Source of the DNA: Pontibacterium sp964228735
GTDB lineage: Bacteria; Pseudomonadota; Gammaproteobacteria; Pseudomonadales; Balneatricaceae
DNA length: 17,802 nucleotides
Assembly: GCF_964228735.1 (NCBI RefSeq)
Contig: NZ_CAXRBQ010000047.1
Coordinates: forward strand, 1-17,802
Direction: 5' to 3'
The stretch's first letter is position 1. Each line of letters starts with the position of its first letter. Below are positions 7,046-14,873 of this stretch, in pieces. A program made the translations under genes and the position numbers. Under the pieces are notes generated by a model. That model had not been told where the DNA came from and ran no database searches. It was given only the letters and a program-made list of their open reading frames with translations.

Positions 7046-8716
7046 ATGGATGACGATGCGCTGCGGGCGGAGATTGAGCATTATCCCAATCTGGTGAGCT
7101 GGTTTCAGGCCTGTTGCCAGCGTTACGCAGATGCATCGGCATTTACCTGTCAGGGCGGTACCCTGACCTACAGTGAGCTGGACGAGCGTTCCAGCCGTCT
7201 CGCCTCCTGGTTGCAGCGCTCGCCTAACCTGCGCCCTGGTGATCGTGTTGCGATCCACCTGCCCAACCTTTTGCAATTCCCTGTTGCGGTATTCGGCATA
7301 CTGAAAGCCGGTATGGTGGTTGTGAATACCAACCCGTTATACAGCGTGGAAGAGTTGCGCCATCAGTTTGCTGACTCGGGTGTAAGGGCGGTCATTACAT
7401 TGGCAAACAGTGCCTACTTGGTAGAGAAGGTGCTGCCGGATACCGAAATCCGGGAAGTGATTGTGACTCAGCTGGCGGATCTGCATTCGTTCCCCAAATC
7501 TGATTGGATCAACTTCAAAGCGCGTCATGTACGTAAGATTGTGCCGCGTTACAAAATTCCCAACGCGATCTCGTTTCGCAAGTGCTTACGTGAAGGCGCC
7601 AAGCATCCTTGGCGTCCGGTTGAGGTTGAACGACACCAACTGGCGTTTCTGCAGTATACCGGGGGCGTCACCGGCACTTCGAAAGGGGTGATGCTCACCC
7701 ATCACAATATCCTGGCGAACATCTGCCAGCTAAAAACTGTGATGAATCAAGTTTGCACCCCACGTGAAGAGATCGCCATTGCACCGTTGCCGCTCTACCA
7801 CACCTATTCGTTGATTCTGAACGGGATGCTGATGCTGGAAGATGGCGCGCATGTGGTTCTCATCATCAATCCCCGGGATACGGAAGGGTTTGTTAAGGAG
7901 CTGTCCCGCTGGCGATTCACGGTGTTCTCTGGACTGAATACGCTGTTTGTGGAGTTGTGTCAGAACCAGGATTTTTGTGCATTGGACTTTAGCAGTCTCA
8001 AGGTGACGGTATCAGGCGCTATGTCATTGACCCGTTTTACCGAAGGACTCTGGATTGAAGTGACCGGATCTCCCATCCAGGAGGGCTATGGGCTGACCGA
8101 GTGTTCGCCTGTGGTCGCGGTCCATCCTCCAAACGAAGAGCGTCGTGATGACACTGTTGGACCGCCGGTACCCCTGACCGAAGTGAAAGTGGTTGGCAGC
8201 GAGGGAGAAACCCTGCACCCAGGTGAAGTAGGTGAAATCTGCGTGCGAGGTCCGCAGGTGATGGCGGGATACTGGCAGCAACCCGAATTAACACGGGCTG
8301 TGTTGCAAGACGATGGTTGGTTCCTCACAGGTGATATGGGTACTCTCAGCGAAGAGGGCTATATCGAGGTGATCGATCGGAAATCAGAAGTGATCCGCAC
8401 CGCAGGATTTGACGTTTACCCAAGTGAGTTGGAGAACGTAATCGCCTGTCATCCGGATGTATTGGAATGTGCCGTTGTTGGCCTTCCCGATGATGATCTG
8501 GGTGAAGTGATCAAATTGTTTGTAGTGAGCCGCAACCGACGGTTAACGGTGAAAGCGGTGCGCGATTACTGCCGCGAACGCCTGACCTCCTACAAAGTAC
8601 CAAGGCAAGTGGAGTTCCGGACCTCTCTGCCCAAAACCAATGTGGGTAAAGTGCTGCACCGTGATATCCGCGACGAAGAGCTGACCCGTCAGGCCAAAAA
8701 GAAACGCCACCTTTAA
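7046..8716 (+). CDS. FadD-like long-chain fatty acid-CoA ligase (AMP-binding)
   Basis: An adenylate-forming enzyme of 556 residues, predicted to activate fatty acids with ATP and CoA at the inner membrane. It resembles E. coli FadD over its whole length: YSVEELRHQFADSG, LPLYHTYSL, EGYGLTECSPVV, GYWQQPE, GWFLTGDMG, IDRKSEVI and the catalytic lysine K535 in TNVGKVLHRDIRDE. The ATP-binding loop is altered: residues 204-214 read YTGGVTGTSKG, where FadD has YTGGTTGVAKG, so a threonine is replaced by V208. The start is ATG 7046 with GGAGA five bases upstream; an in-frame TTG at 7001 lies inside yafJ and has no site. FadD paralogues are common, and the substrate chain length cannot be deduced. It probably shares a transcript with yafJ. 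Confidence 0.88.
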   Translation: MDDDALRAEIEHYPNLVSWFQACCQRYADASAFTCQGGTLTYSELDERSSRLASWLQRSPNLRPGDRVAIHLPNLLQFPVAVFGILKAGMVVVNTNPLYSVEELRHQFADSGVRAVITLANSAYLVEKVLPDTEIREVIVTQLADLHSFPKSDWINFKARHVRKIVPRYKIPNAISFRKCLREGAKHPWRPVEVERHQLAFLQYTGGVTGTSKGVMLTHHNILANICQLKTVMNQVCTPREEIAIAPLPLYHTYSLILNGMLMLEDGAHVVLIINPRDTEGFVKELSRWRFTVFSGLNTLFVELCQNQDFCALDFSSLKVTVSGAMSLTRFTEGLWIEVTGSPIQEGYGLTECSPVVAVHPPNEERRDDTVGPPVPLTEVKVVGSEGETLHPGEVGEICVRGPQVMAGYWQQPELTRAVLQDDGWFLTGDMGTLSEEGYIEVIDRKSEVIRTAGFDVYPSELENVIACHPDVLECAVVGLPDDDLGEVIKLFVVSRNRRLTVKAVRDYCRERLTSYKVPRQVEFRTSLPKTNVGKVLHRDIRDEELTRQAKKKRHL

Positions 8717-8739
8717 ATCTGGATATCGTATAACTGGTC

Positions 8740-8769
8740 CTGCCGTTAATGGCTGCGCTGCCGTATAAT
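8740..8769 (+). promoter_or_regulatory. Probable hrpA promoter
   Basis: A perfect -10 box TATAAT lies at 8764-8769. The matching -35 region, CTGCCG (8740-8745) at 18 bp, is weak. Transcription would begin near 8776. The in-frame ATG at 8749 would then be upstream of the transcript, which favours the GTG at 8815 as the real hrpA start. Confidence 0.5.
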
Positions 8770-8814
8770 AGCGCGCTTCGTTTAATTTCAGTCACCCGAA
8801 ACAAGTCTCCCATC

Positions 8815-11800
8815 GTGAAAGCAAAGCTTCAACAGCTCCGTCAGCAGCTTAATGACTGCCGTATATCCGATCTCCACAACCTGAAACGACGCCTGCAGCA
8901 GGCAGAACAGCGGGTGAATAATCACCAGCCGGTTGATCGAATGGTGGCGCAGATCGAGGAGACCGTTGCTGCCTCTGTGAAGGCAGTGACCGATAAGCGC
9001 ACGCTGGTGGGTGAGGTCCGCTATCCGGATCTGCCTGTCTCTTCCCGCCGTGAAGAGATTCAGGAAGCGATCCGTGATCACCAGGTTGTGGTGGTGGCGG
9101 GTGAAACTGGTTCCGGTAAAACAACACAGTTACCAAAAATCTGTCTGGAGCTGGGCCTGGGTGCGCGTGGCCTGATCGGTCATACCCAACCCCGTCGACT
9201 GGCGGCGCGGGCGGTGGCAAACCGTATCGCGGAAGAGCTGCAAACCGAAGTGGGTAAAACCGTAGGCTATCAGGTCCGTTTTACCGATCAGGTGTCTGAA
9301 CAGTCGATGGTCAAACTGATGACCGACGGTATTCTGCTGGCGGAAACCCAGCATGATCGCTTTCTGGAAAAGTACGAAGTCCTGATCATCGATGAGGCTC
9401 ACGAACGCAGCCTCAACATCGATTTCCTGCTGGGTTATCTGAAACGTATCCTGCCGCGTCGTCCTGACCTAAAGGTTATTATCACCTCGGCGACCATTGA
9501 TCTGGAGCGTTTCTCCAAGCACTTTAACGATGCGCCGGTGATCGAGGTGTCCGGGCGTACCTATCCCGTTGATGTGTTGTACCGGCCGCTGGGGGAAGAG
9601 AGTAGCGATAATGACCAGCGTCAAGGGATTCTGGATGCGGTAGATGAGCTGGCCCAGCACGAGCGTGACAACGGTGCCTCCGCGCCGGGGGATATTCTGG
9701 TGTTCCTCAGCGGTGAGCGTGAGATCCGGGAAACCGCCGATTTCCTGCGTAAGGCACAGCTGCGCAACACCGAAATCTTGCCGCTGTATGCGCGCTTGAG
9801 CGTGGCTGAGCAGAACAAAATTTTTCACCCGGGGCGTTCTGTTGGCCGACGTATTGTACTGGCGACCAACGTGGCAGAAACCTCGCTTACCGTGCCAGGC
9901 ATTCGATATGTAATCGATCCCGGCTTTGCCCGAATCAGTCGCTACAGCTACCGATCCAAGGTACAGCGTTTGCCGATTGAACCGGTGTCTCAGGCGAGTG
10001 CGAATCAGCGTAAAGGCCGTTGTGGACGTGTTGCGGCGGGTATCTGTATCCGCCTGTATTCAGAAGAAGATTTTCTCGCCCGTCCAGAATTTACCGACGC
10101 GGAGATCCGTCGCACCAACCTGGCGGCGGTAATTCTGCAGATGCTGAATCTGCGCCTGGGAGATATTGCGGAGTTTCCGTTTATCGATCCGCCCGATGTG
10201 CGTTTTGTGAATGACGGCTTCAAGCTGCTGCACGAGCTGGGAGCGGTGGATGAGAAGCGCAATATGACCCGTCAGGGACGGGAACTGAGCAAGCTGCCGG
10301 TTGATCCACGGATCGGTCGTATGCTGCTTGAGGCTGCACGACAAAACTGCCTGAAAGAGGTACTAGTGATCGCCAGTGCGCTCAGCGTACAGGACCCACG
10401 AGAACGCCCGATTGAGAAGAAACAGGCTGCCGATGAGCGCCATCGTGCTTATGCCAGTGAAGATTCCGATTTTATTACGCTGGTAAACCTCTGGAACCTG
10501 TACGAGGAACAGCGCCAGGAGCTGAGCCAGAATCAACTGCGTAAGTTCTGTCAGAAGCAGTTTCTCTCCTTTATGCGGATGCGGGAGTGGCGTGATATCC
10601 ATCGGCAGTTGCACCTGATCTGCAAGCAACAGGGTTACAAAGAAAACCAGGATGATGCGGACTACAACTCAATCCACAAGTCCTTGTTATCCGGCCTGCT
10701 CAGTCAGATGGGCTTCAAGCAGGAAAACAAAGAGTACTTGGGCGCGCGTAACAAGAAGTTCCATATCTTCCCGGGTTCTATGCTGTTTAAAAAAGCACCC
10801 AAGTGGATTATGGCGGCGGAGCTGGTAGAAACTTCCAAGCTTTATGCGCGCATGGTCGCACGCATCGAGCCGGAGTGGGCTGAAGCCTTAGCCAAACATC
10901 TGGTGAAGCGCAGCTATCTTGAGCCCCATTGGGAGAAGAAACGTGCCCAGGTGGTAGCGCTGGAACAGGTCAGCCTCTATGGCCTGATCATCGTGCCAAA
11001 ACGCCGTATTCACTACGGTAAGATTGAGCCCGAGCAGTCCCACGAAATCTTTATCCGTCAGGCGCTGGTTGAAGGAGAATTCGAAACCAAAGGTAAATTC
11101 CTGAAGCACAATCGTGGGTTGTTGCAGGATATCGAGGACCTGGAGGCCAAGTCCCGTCGCCGTGACCTCTTGGTAGATGAGGAGTCTCTGTACCAGTTTT
11201 ACTTCCAACGGATGGAAGAGCTGGATGGTGGAGGTGTTGTTAACGGCGCTGGATTCGAACATTGGCGTAAAGGTGTCGAGCAGAACAACCCTAAAGCACT
11301 GTTCATGACCGAAGAGGATCTGTTGCAGCGTTCAGCGGATCACGTTACCGCTGGTCAGTACCCAGATAATCTAGCGATGGATGGAATCAAGTTGAAGCTG
11401 GCCTACAACTTTGAGCCGGGTGCCCGCAACGACGGTGTTACGTTAAGTACACCAATTGCGCTGCTGAACCAGCTGCCTGCTACACGGCTTGAGTGGTTGG
11501 TGCCAGGTATGCTGCGTGAAAAATGCGTGGCTGTGATGAAGGGGTTACCCAAGCAGATCCGCAAAAACTTCGTACCGATTCCCGACTATGTGGATGCCGC
11601 GTTGGAGAAGATCAATTTCGGTGAAGGCGATCTGTATGAGGCGTTGGCGCTACAGCTGAAGCGCATGACCGGCGTGACGGTAGATCCTGCAGCATTGCGT
11701 GAAGTGAAACTGGACAATCACTTTCAGGTTAATCTTCGTGTGCTGGATGAGAAGGGTAAGGTTCAAGGCGAATCCCGTAACCTGCAGAAGCTGCAGCACA

Positions 11801-12723
11801 AGTTTGCAGAGAAAGTATCAGAAGCACTGAAAAAAGGCCCAGGGGAAAAGTGGGGGCGTGATGAAATCACCTCCTGGGATTTCGGTGAACTGCAGGAAAG
11901 CATCCGCTTGCGTCAAGCGGGCGGTATTGAGGTCGATGCCTACCCTGCGATGCTCGATAAGGGCGACAGTGTTTCCTTGACGGTTGTCACGCATAAAGCT
12001 GATGCAGATGAACTTTCGGTGCTGGGTATCGTACGTTTGGCAATACTCTCGCTGACTGAGCAAGTGAGGTTTGCACGTAAACAGCTGCCGGAAATAGACA
12101 AGAGTGTCATGCTGGTGGGTAAGGTTTTGGATAAACGTTCGCTGCAAGATCAATGTGTGCAGCAGGCTGTTCGGCATCTGATGAACCTGGATGAATCGCT
12201 ACCACGTACTGAGCGTGAGTTCAAAGTCCGTCTGGAGCAATGCCGAGCTGAATTAGTGGACCTGGCGGTGAAGGTAGCGCGTTTTGTTTTTGAGTGCCAT
12301 AAACGTTATCACGATATCCAGAAAAAGCTTAAAGGGCGCATGGATCTCACAGAGGTTGCCGTGCTTAACGACGTAAAGATGCAACTAGGTGCGTTGATCC
12401 ATGCGCGTTATGTCAGCGAAAATAGCTGGAATCGACTGCAGAACTATCCAAGGTATCTGAAAGCGATTGAGATGCGTCTGGAGAAATTTAGACGCAATCT
12501 GCCTCAGGAGAGAATATTAAGCGATCAGCTAGACAGCTATTGGAGCGACTACCAGCGCCGATTGGAACAGCACAAGAACAATGGTGTGGCAGATCCTGAG
12601 TTACAGCATTTTCGCTGGATGTTAGAGGAATATCGGGTCTCGCTTTTTGCTCAACAGCTAGGCACTGAATACCCGGTGTCCGATAAGCGCATCCGACAGC
12701 AATGGCAGAAAGTACTGGTTTGA
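8815..12723 (+). CDS. hrpA: ATP-dependent RNA helicase HrpA (DEAH box)
   Basis: HrpA is a large DEAH/RHA-type RNA helicase, linked in E. coli to mRNA processing and to rescue of stalled ribosomes. From GTG 8815 it has 1302 residues, matching E. coli HrpA (1300). Motifs: Walker A GETGSGKT (96-103), DEAH (193-196), SAT (225-227), NVAETSLTVPG, and motif VI QRKGRCGR (398-405). Then follow the helicase-associated/OB region and the long HrpA-specific C-terminal part with heptad-like charged stretches (LDSYWSDYQRRLEQHK, PVSDKRIRQQW). GTG is chosen because a perfect -10 box at 8764-8769 lies downstream of the in-frame ATG 8749 and because the length then fits. No clear ribosome site precedes GTG, so the exact start is moderately certain. 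It is 98 bp from the acyl-CoA ligase and probably transcribed separately. Confidence 0.95.
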   Translation: MKAKLQQLRQQLNDCRISDLHNLKRRLQQAEQRVNNHQPVDRMVAQIEETVAASVKAVTDKRTLVGEVRYPDLPVSSRREEIQEAIRDHQVVVVAGETGSGKTTQLPKICLELGLGARGLIGHTQPRRLAARAVANRIAEELQTEVGKTVGYQVRFTDQVSEQSMVKLMTDGILLAETQHDRFLEKYEVLIIDEAHERSLNIDFLLGYLKRILPRRPDLKVIITSATIDLERFSKHFNDAPVIEVSGRTYPVDVLYRPLGEESSDNDQRQGILDAVDELAQHERDNGASAPGDILVFLSGEREIRETADFLRKAQLRNTEILPLYARLSVAEQNKIFHPGRSVGRRIVLATNVAETSLTVPGIRYVIDPGFARISRYSYRSKVQRLPIEPVSQASANQRKGRCGRVAAGICIRLYSEEDFLARPEFTDAEIRRTNLAAVILQMLNLRLGDIAEFPFIDPPDVRFVNDGFKLLHELGAVDEKRNMTRQGRELSKLPVDPRIGRMLLEAARQNCLKEVLVIASALSVQDPRERPIEKKQAADERHRAYASEDSDFITLVNLWNLYEEQRQELSQNQLRKFCQKQFLSFMRMREWRDIHRQLHLICKQQGYKENQDDADYNSIHKSLLSGLLSQMGFKQENKEYLGARNKKFHIFPGSMLFKKAPKWIMAAELVETSKLYARMVARIEPEWAEALAKHLVKRSYLEPHWEKKRAQVVALEQVSLYGLIIVPKRRIHYGKIEPEQSHEIFIRQALVEGEFETKGKFLKHNRGLLQDIEDLEAKSRRRDLLVDEESLYQFYFQRMEELDGGGVVNGAGFEHWRKGVEQNNPKALFMTEEDLLQRSADHVTAGQYPDNLAMDGIKLKLAYNFEPGARNDGVTLSTPIALLNQLPATRLEWLVPGMLREKCVAVMKGLPKQIRKNFVPIPDYVDAALEKINFGEGDLYEALALQLKRMTGVTVDPAALREVKLDNHFQVNLRVLDEKGKVQGESRNLQKLQHKFAEKVSEALKKGPGEKWGRDEITSWDFGELQESIRLRQAGGIEVDAYPAMLDKGDSVSLTVVTHKADADELSVLGIVRLAILSLTEQVRFARKQLPEIDKSVMLVGKVLDKRSLQDQCVQQAVRHLMNLDESLPRTEREFKVRLEQCRAELVDLAVKVARFVFECHKRYHDIQKKLKGRMDLTEVAVLNDVKMQLGALIHARYVSENSWNRLQNYPRYLKAIEMRLEKFRRNLPQERILSDQLDSYWSDYQRRLEQHKNNGVADPELQHFRWMLEEYRVSLFAQQLGTEYPVSDKRIRQQWQKVLV

Positions 12724-12781
12724 TACAGGTCAACATTAGACCTTGGTCGGATCAAATTAGTGGGCCTAAGGTAGTTGCAGT

Positions 12782-12832
12782 AGACGAGAGGGTATGCTGT
12801 AATGCGAAAAATTTGGGTAAACATACCCGTCT
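12782..12832. repeat. Inverted repeat with two competing pairings downstream of hrpA
   Basis: GGGTATG (12790-12796) pairs with CATACCC (12822-12828), extended by AGAC (12782-12785) with GTCT (12829-12832) across a 4-nt bulge. TACCC (12824-12828) can instead pair with a second GGGTA (12815-12819) around the loop AACA. The two hairpins exclude each other. There is no T-run, so it is a weak terminator at best. Confidence 0.45.
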
Positions 12833-12855
12833 GAGTAAGTCAGTCTTTACCAATT

Positions 12856-12873
12856 AGCAATCAGAGAATTGCT
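12856..12873. repeat. Small hairpin in the hrpA-porin spacer
   Basis: AGCAAT (12856-12861) and ATTGCT (12868-12873) form a perfect 6-bp stem with the loop CAGAGA. A further short GGC/GCC hairpin followed by TTATTT comes right after (12874-12889). It could contribute to transcript ends after hrpA. Evidence is limited to the pairing. Confidence 0.3.
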
Positions 12874-12910
12874 GGCAGATGCCTTATTTAGATGAGATAA
12901 AGATATGATT

Positions 12911-12960
12911 ATTCAAATAAATTAGTAAGCTCCGTAAATGGCGCTAAAATTTATTTGAAT
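12911..12960. repeat. 13-bp perfect inverted repeat upstream of the porin gene
   Basis: ATTCAAATAAATT (12911-12923) and AATTTATTTGAAT (12948-12960) are perfectly complementary around a 24-nt loop, 109-158 bp before the porin start. Two readings are open. One is an operator overlapping a possible -35 TTGAAT (12955-12960), with -10 TATTTT at 12977-12982. The other is a 5'-end hairpin of a transcript starting just after TATGAT (12904-12909), comparable to the stabilising leader hairpin of ompA mRNA. Confidence 0.5.
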
Positions 12961-13068
12961 GAAAAAAGATTTGTAGTATTTTCTAGACGTGCCAGTCATA
13001 AGGGCGCAAAGAAAAACAAAAACACTAAATTCACTACTAGTATGTTGAAAATTGAAGGGGAAATTTTG

Positions 13069-13965
13069 ATGAAAAAATCTATCATCGCTCTGGCGGTTGC
13101 TGGTGCTCTGACGGCTCCAATGGTTGCTCAAGCTGACGCAACTCTGTACGGTTCTCTGCGTTTAAATCTGAGTAACTATAATGCTGGTCTAGATGTAACC
13201 GATAACTTTTCTCGAATCGGTGTTAAAGGATCTTCTGAGCTGTTCTCCGGTGCGAAAGCTATTTTCCAATGGGAGCAGTCTATAAATACAGAGGCTGGTG
13301 CTCTGGGTGGTGGTCGTTTGGCGAGTATAGGTGTAACAGGCGACTTTGGTACCGTTAATGCAGGCCGTCAGTGGTCTCCATTTGCACTCTGGACTCTATT
13401 CCCAACTGATATCATGGTAAACAGCGACGTTTCTGGTGCCTCCGGTTATGCAGCTGGTGCTGACCTTGGCACTTCTTTCCATCGTTTGTCTAATACTATT
13501 GCTTATATCTCGCCTGTCATGAGCGGTTTGCAGGTTGCTGGTGTTGTAATCGCTGGTGGCGACGCTGCGGGTACTGACAGTGTTGATGCTTACAACCTGG
13601 CTGTTAAGTACTCCGTAGACGGTCTGACGCTGGCAGCATCTACTATTGGTGTTGAAAATACAGTTGGTGAGAGTGTTAACTCTTTTGCTGCATCTTACAA
13701 AACAGGTGGTCTGTACGTGGCTACTCGTTACCAGGATGATGGTACTGCAGGTGCTGGTCGTGAAGATTCCTACGAAGTAGCAGGTTCTTACACCATGGAT
13801 AATACTACTCTGGCAGCTAACTTTGTCGACGATGACAAGTATGCAGACGACAAGTACTCTCTGGAAGTTTCCCAGAAGCTGGGTAAAGCAGCTAAAGCAT
13901 TTGTCGGTTACTACGACAAAGGTGATGACGGCAGCCTGGCTGTTGGTTACCGCGTAGACTTCTAA
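13069..13965 (+). CDS. Outer-membrane porin (Gram-negative porin family)
   Basis: A general-diffusion type porin of 298 residues. A 22-residue signal peptide, MKKSIIALAVAGALTAPMVAQA, is followed by the mature start DATLYGSLRL. Alternating amphipathic beta-strands follow (for example NLAVKYSVDGLTLAAST, SFAASYKTGGLYVATRY), and the protein ends in YRVDF with the C-terminal phenylalanine needed for BAM recognition. FSRIGVKGSSELFSGAKAIFQWE and GRQWSPF are typical of this family. The mature protein is rich in Asp, especially near the C-terminus. ATG 13069 has AGGGG eight bases upstream and starts the signal peptide, so the in-frame ATG at 13042 is not used. Codons are biased to GCT/GGT/CTG as in highly expressed genes. 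The gene is monocistronic, with a strong terminator. Solute specificity cannot be told. Confidence 0.93.
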   Translation: MKKSIIALAVAGALTAPMVAQADATLYGSLRLNLSNYNAGLDVTDNFSRIGVKGSSELFSGAKAIFQWEQSINTEAGALGGGRLASIGVTGDFGTVNAGRQWSPFALWTLFPTDIMVNSDVSGASGYAAGADLGTSFHRLSNTIAYISPVMSGLQVAGVVIAGGDAAGTDSVDAYNLAVKYSVDGLTLAASTIGVENTVGESVNSFAASYKTGGLYVATRYQDDGTAGAGREDSYEVAGSYTMDNTTLAANFVDDDKYADDKYSLEVSQKLGKAAKAFVGYYDKGDDGSLAVGYRVDF

Positions 13966-13992
13966 TATTGATTATTAGATATCTATGATAAG

Positions 13993-14019
13993 AGGGCTCC
14001 CATTAAGGGGGCCCTTTTT
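13993..14019 (+). terminator. Intrinsic terminator of the porin gene
   Basis: AGGGCTCCC (13993-14001) pairs with GGGGGCCCT (14007-14015) with one G-U pair, around the loop ATTAA, and runs into TTTTT. It begins 28 bp after the porin stop. Confidence 0.9.
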
Positions 14020-14056
14020 CGTTTTAGGCTCTGTTTTTCTTCTGGAAAGATAGGGC

Positions 14057-14062
14057 TACAAT
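14057..14062 (+). promoter_or_regulatory. Possible -10 box for mlaA
   Basis: TACAAT lies 31 bp before the mlaA start and just after the porin terminator, so a new promoter is needed here. The -35 region (around 14034-14039, TTTTTC) is poor, so the call rests on the -10 box and the position. Confidence 0.4.
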
Positions 14063-14093
14063 GAAGCCTTGTTGAAGTGAAAAGGATAAAAGC

Positions 14094-14789
14094 GTGAACA
14101 AACGTTTGGTAGCGGTATTAGTTTCAGGGTTAATCATGACGAGTCCAGGTGCGCTGGCGGATGGTCATGAGATCGACCCTTGGGAAGGTTATAATCGCGC
14201 GATGTTCAGTTTTAACGAAGGTCTGGATAAATACGCGCTGAAACCAATTACTCTCGGCTATAAGGCTGTTACGCCTGACCTGATCGAAACAGGTGTGTCC
14301 AATTTCTTTGATAATATTTCTGATGTTGGCAGCCTGTTAAATAATCTACTTCAGACAAAGTTTGAATCAGCGGGCGAAGATTTAGCTCGAGTGTCCTTTA
14401 ATACAACGTTTGGTTTAGGCGGTGTGCTGGATGTCGCAACGCCAATGGGTGTTGAAGAGCATAACGAAGATTTTGGTCAAACTCTTGGGTATTGGGGGAT
14501 GGAATCAGGTCCGTACCTTGTATTGCCTTTCTTTGGCCCGTCAAATATCCGTGATACGGGTGGTTTGATTGTCGATTCGATCACTTCGCCTATTTCAAAC
14601 ATCGAAGATGATTCGGCTCGGTATGCTGTTATTGGTTTGCAGGCTATCGATACTCGCTCTGGTTTGTTAGAAGCTGAAAAGCTCATTACGGGGGATCGCT
14701 ATACCTTTATCCGTGATGCCTATCTGCAGCGTCGAGAGTTCTCGATCAATGACGGCCAGTCTGAAGACTACGATGACGAAAATTTCTAA
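14094..14789 (+). CDS. mlaA: MlaA/VacJ family outer-membrane phospholipid-transport protein
   Basis: MlaA removes phospholipids from the outer leaflet of the outer membrane and passes them to MlaC. The protein is 231 residues. DPWEGYNRAMFSFNEGLDKYALKP, VSNFFDNISDVGSLLNNLLQ, FNTTFGLGGVLDVA, HNEDFGQTLGYWG and GPYLVLPFFGPSNIRD are diagnostic of the family. E. coli MlaA is a lipoprotein, but here the signal peptide (MNKRLVAVLVSGLIMTSPGALA) has no cysteine and looks like a signal-peptidase-I type with cleavage after ALA. As I recall it, Pseudomonas VacJ shares this. The start is GTG 14094 with AAAGGA eight bases upstream. The C-terminus is acidic (EDYDDENF). The rest of the Mla system is not in the window. 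Confidence 0.93.
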   Translation: MNKRLVAVLVSGLIMTSPGALADGHEIDPWEGYNRAMFSFNEGLDKYALKPITLGYKAVTPDLIETGVSNFFDNISDVGSLLNNLLQTKFESAGEDLARVSFNTTFGLGGVLDVATPMGVEEHNEDFGQTLGYWGMESGPYLVLPFFGPSNIRDTGGLIVDSITSPISNIEDDSARYAVIGLQAIDTRSGLLEAEKLITGDRYTFIRDAYLQRREFSINDGQSEDYDDENF

Positions 14790-14873
14790 GTCGGTTGTGG
14801 CTTATTGCATGTTGCTAGCATTAGGTTTAACTTGTTGACTCATGGATCGAAAGCGCCTGCCTTGGGGTGATTT

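Larger units (their letters stand above)
12724..13068. other. 345-bp intergenic region between hrpA and porin, rich in inverted repeats
   Basis: No gene is visible here; an in-frame extension of the porin frame to a TTG at 12955 has no ribosome site. The region is AT-rich and holds three hairpin-forming sequences, listed separately, plus the porin leader. No strong T-run terminator for hrpA is seen; the hairpins at 12782-12832 and 12856-12873 are the only candidates. A good -10-like TATGAT is at 12904-12909 without a convincing -35. Confidence 0.6.

Noticed and set aside
8749..8814. Upstream ATG start for hrpA
   Set aside because: It lies before the perfect -10 box TATAAT (8764-8769), adds 22 residues unlike HrpA, and gives a longer protein than the family.
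12955..13068. N-terminal extension of the porin frame
   Set aside because: A signal peptide and a good ribosome site start at 13069; the extension would place the signal peptide inside the protein.
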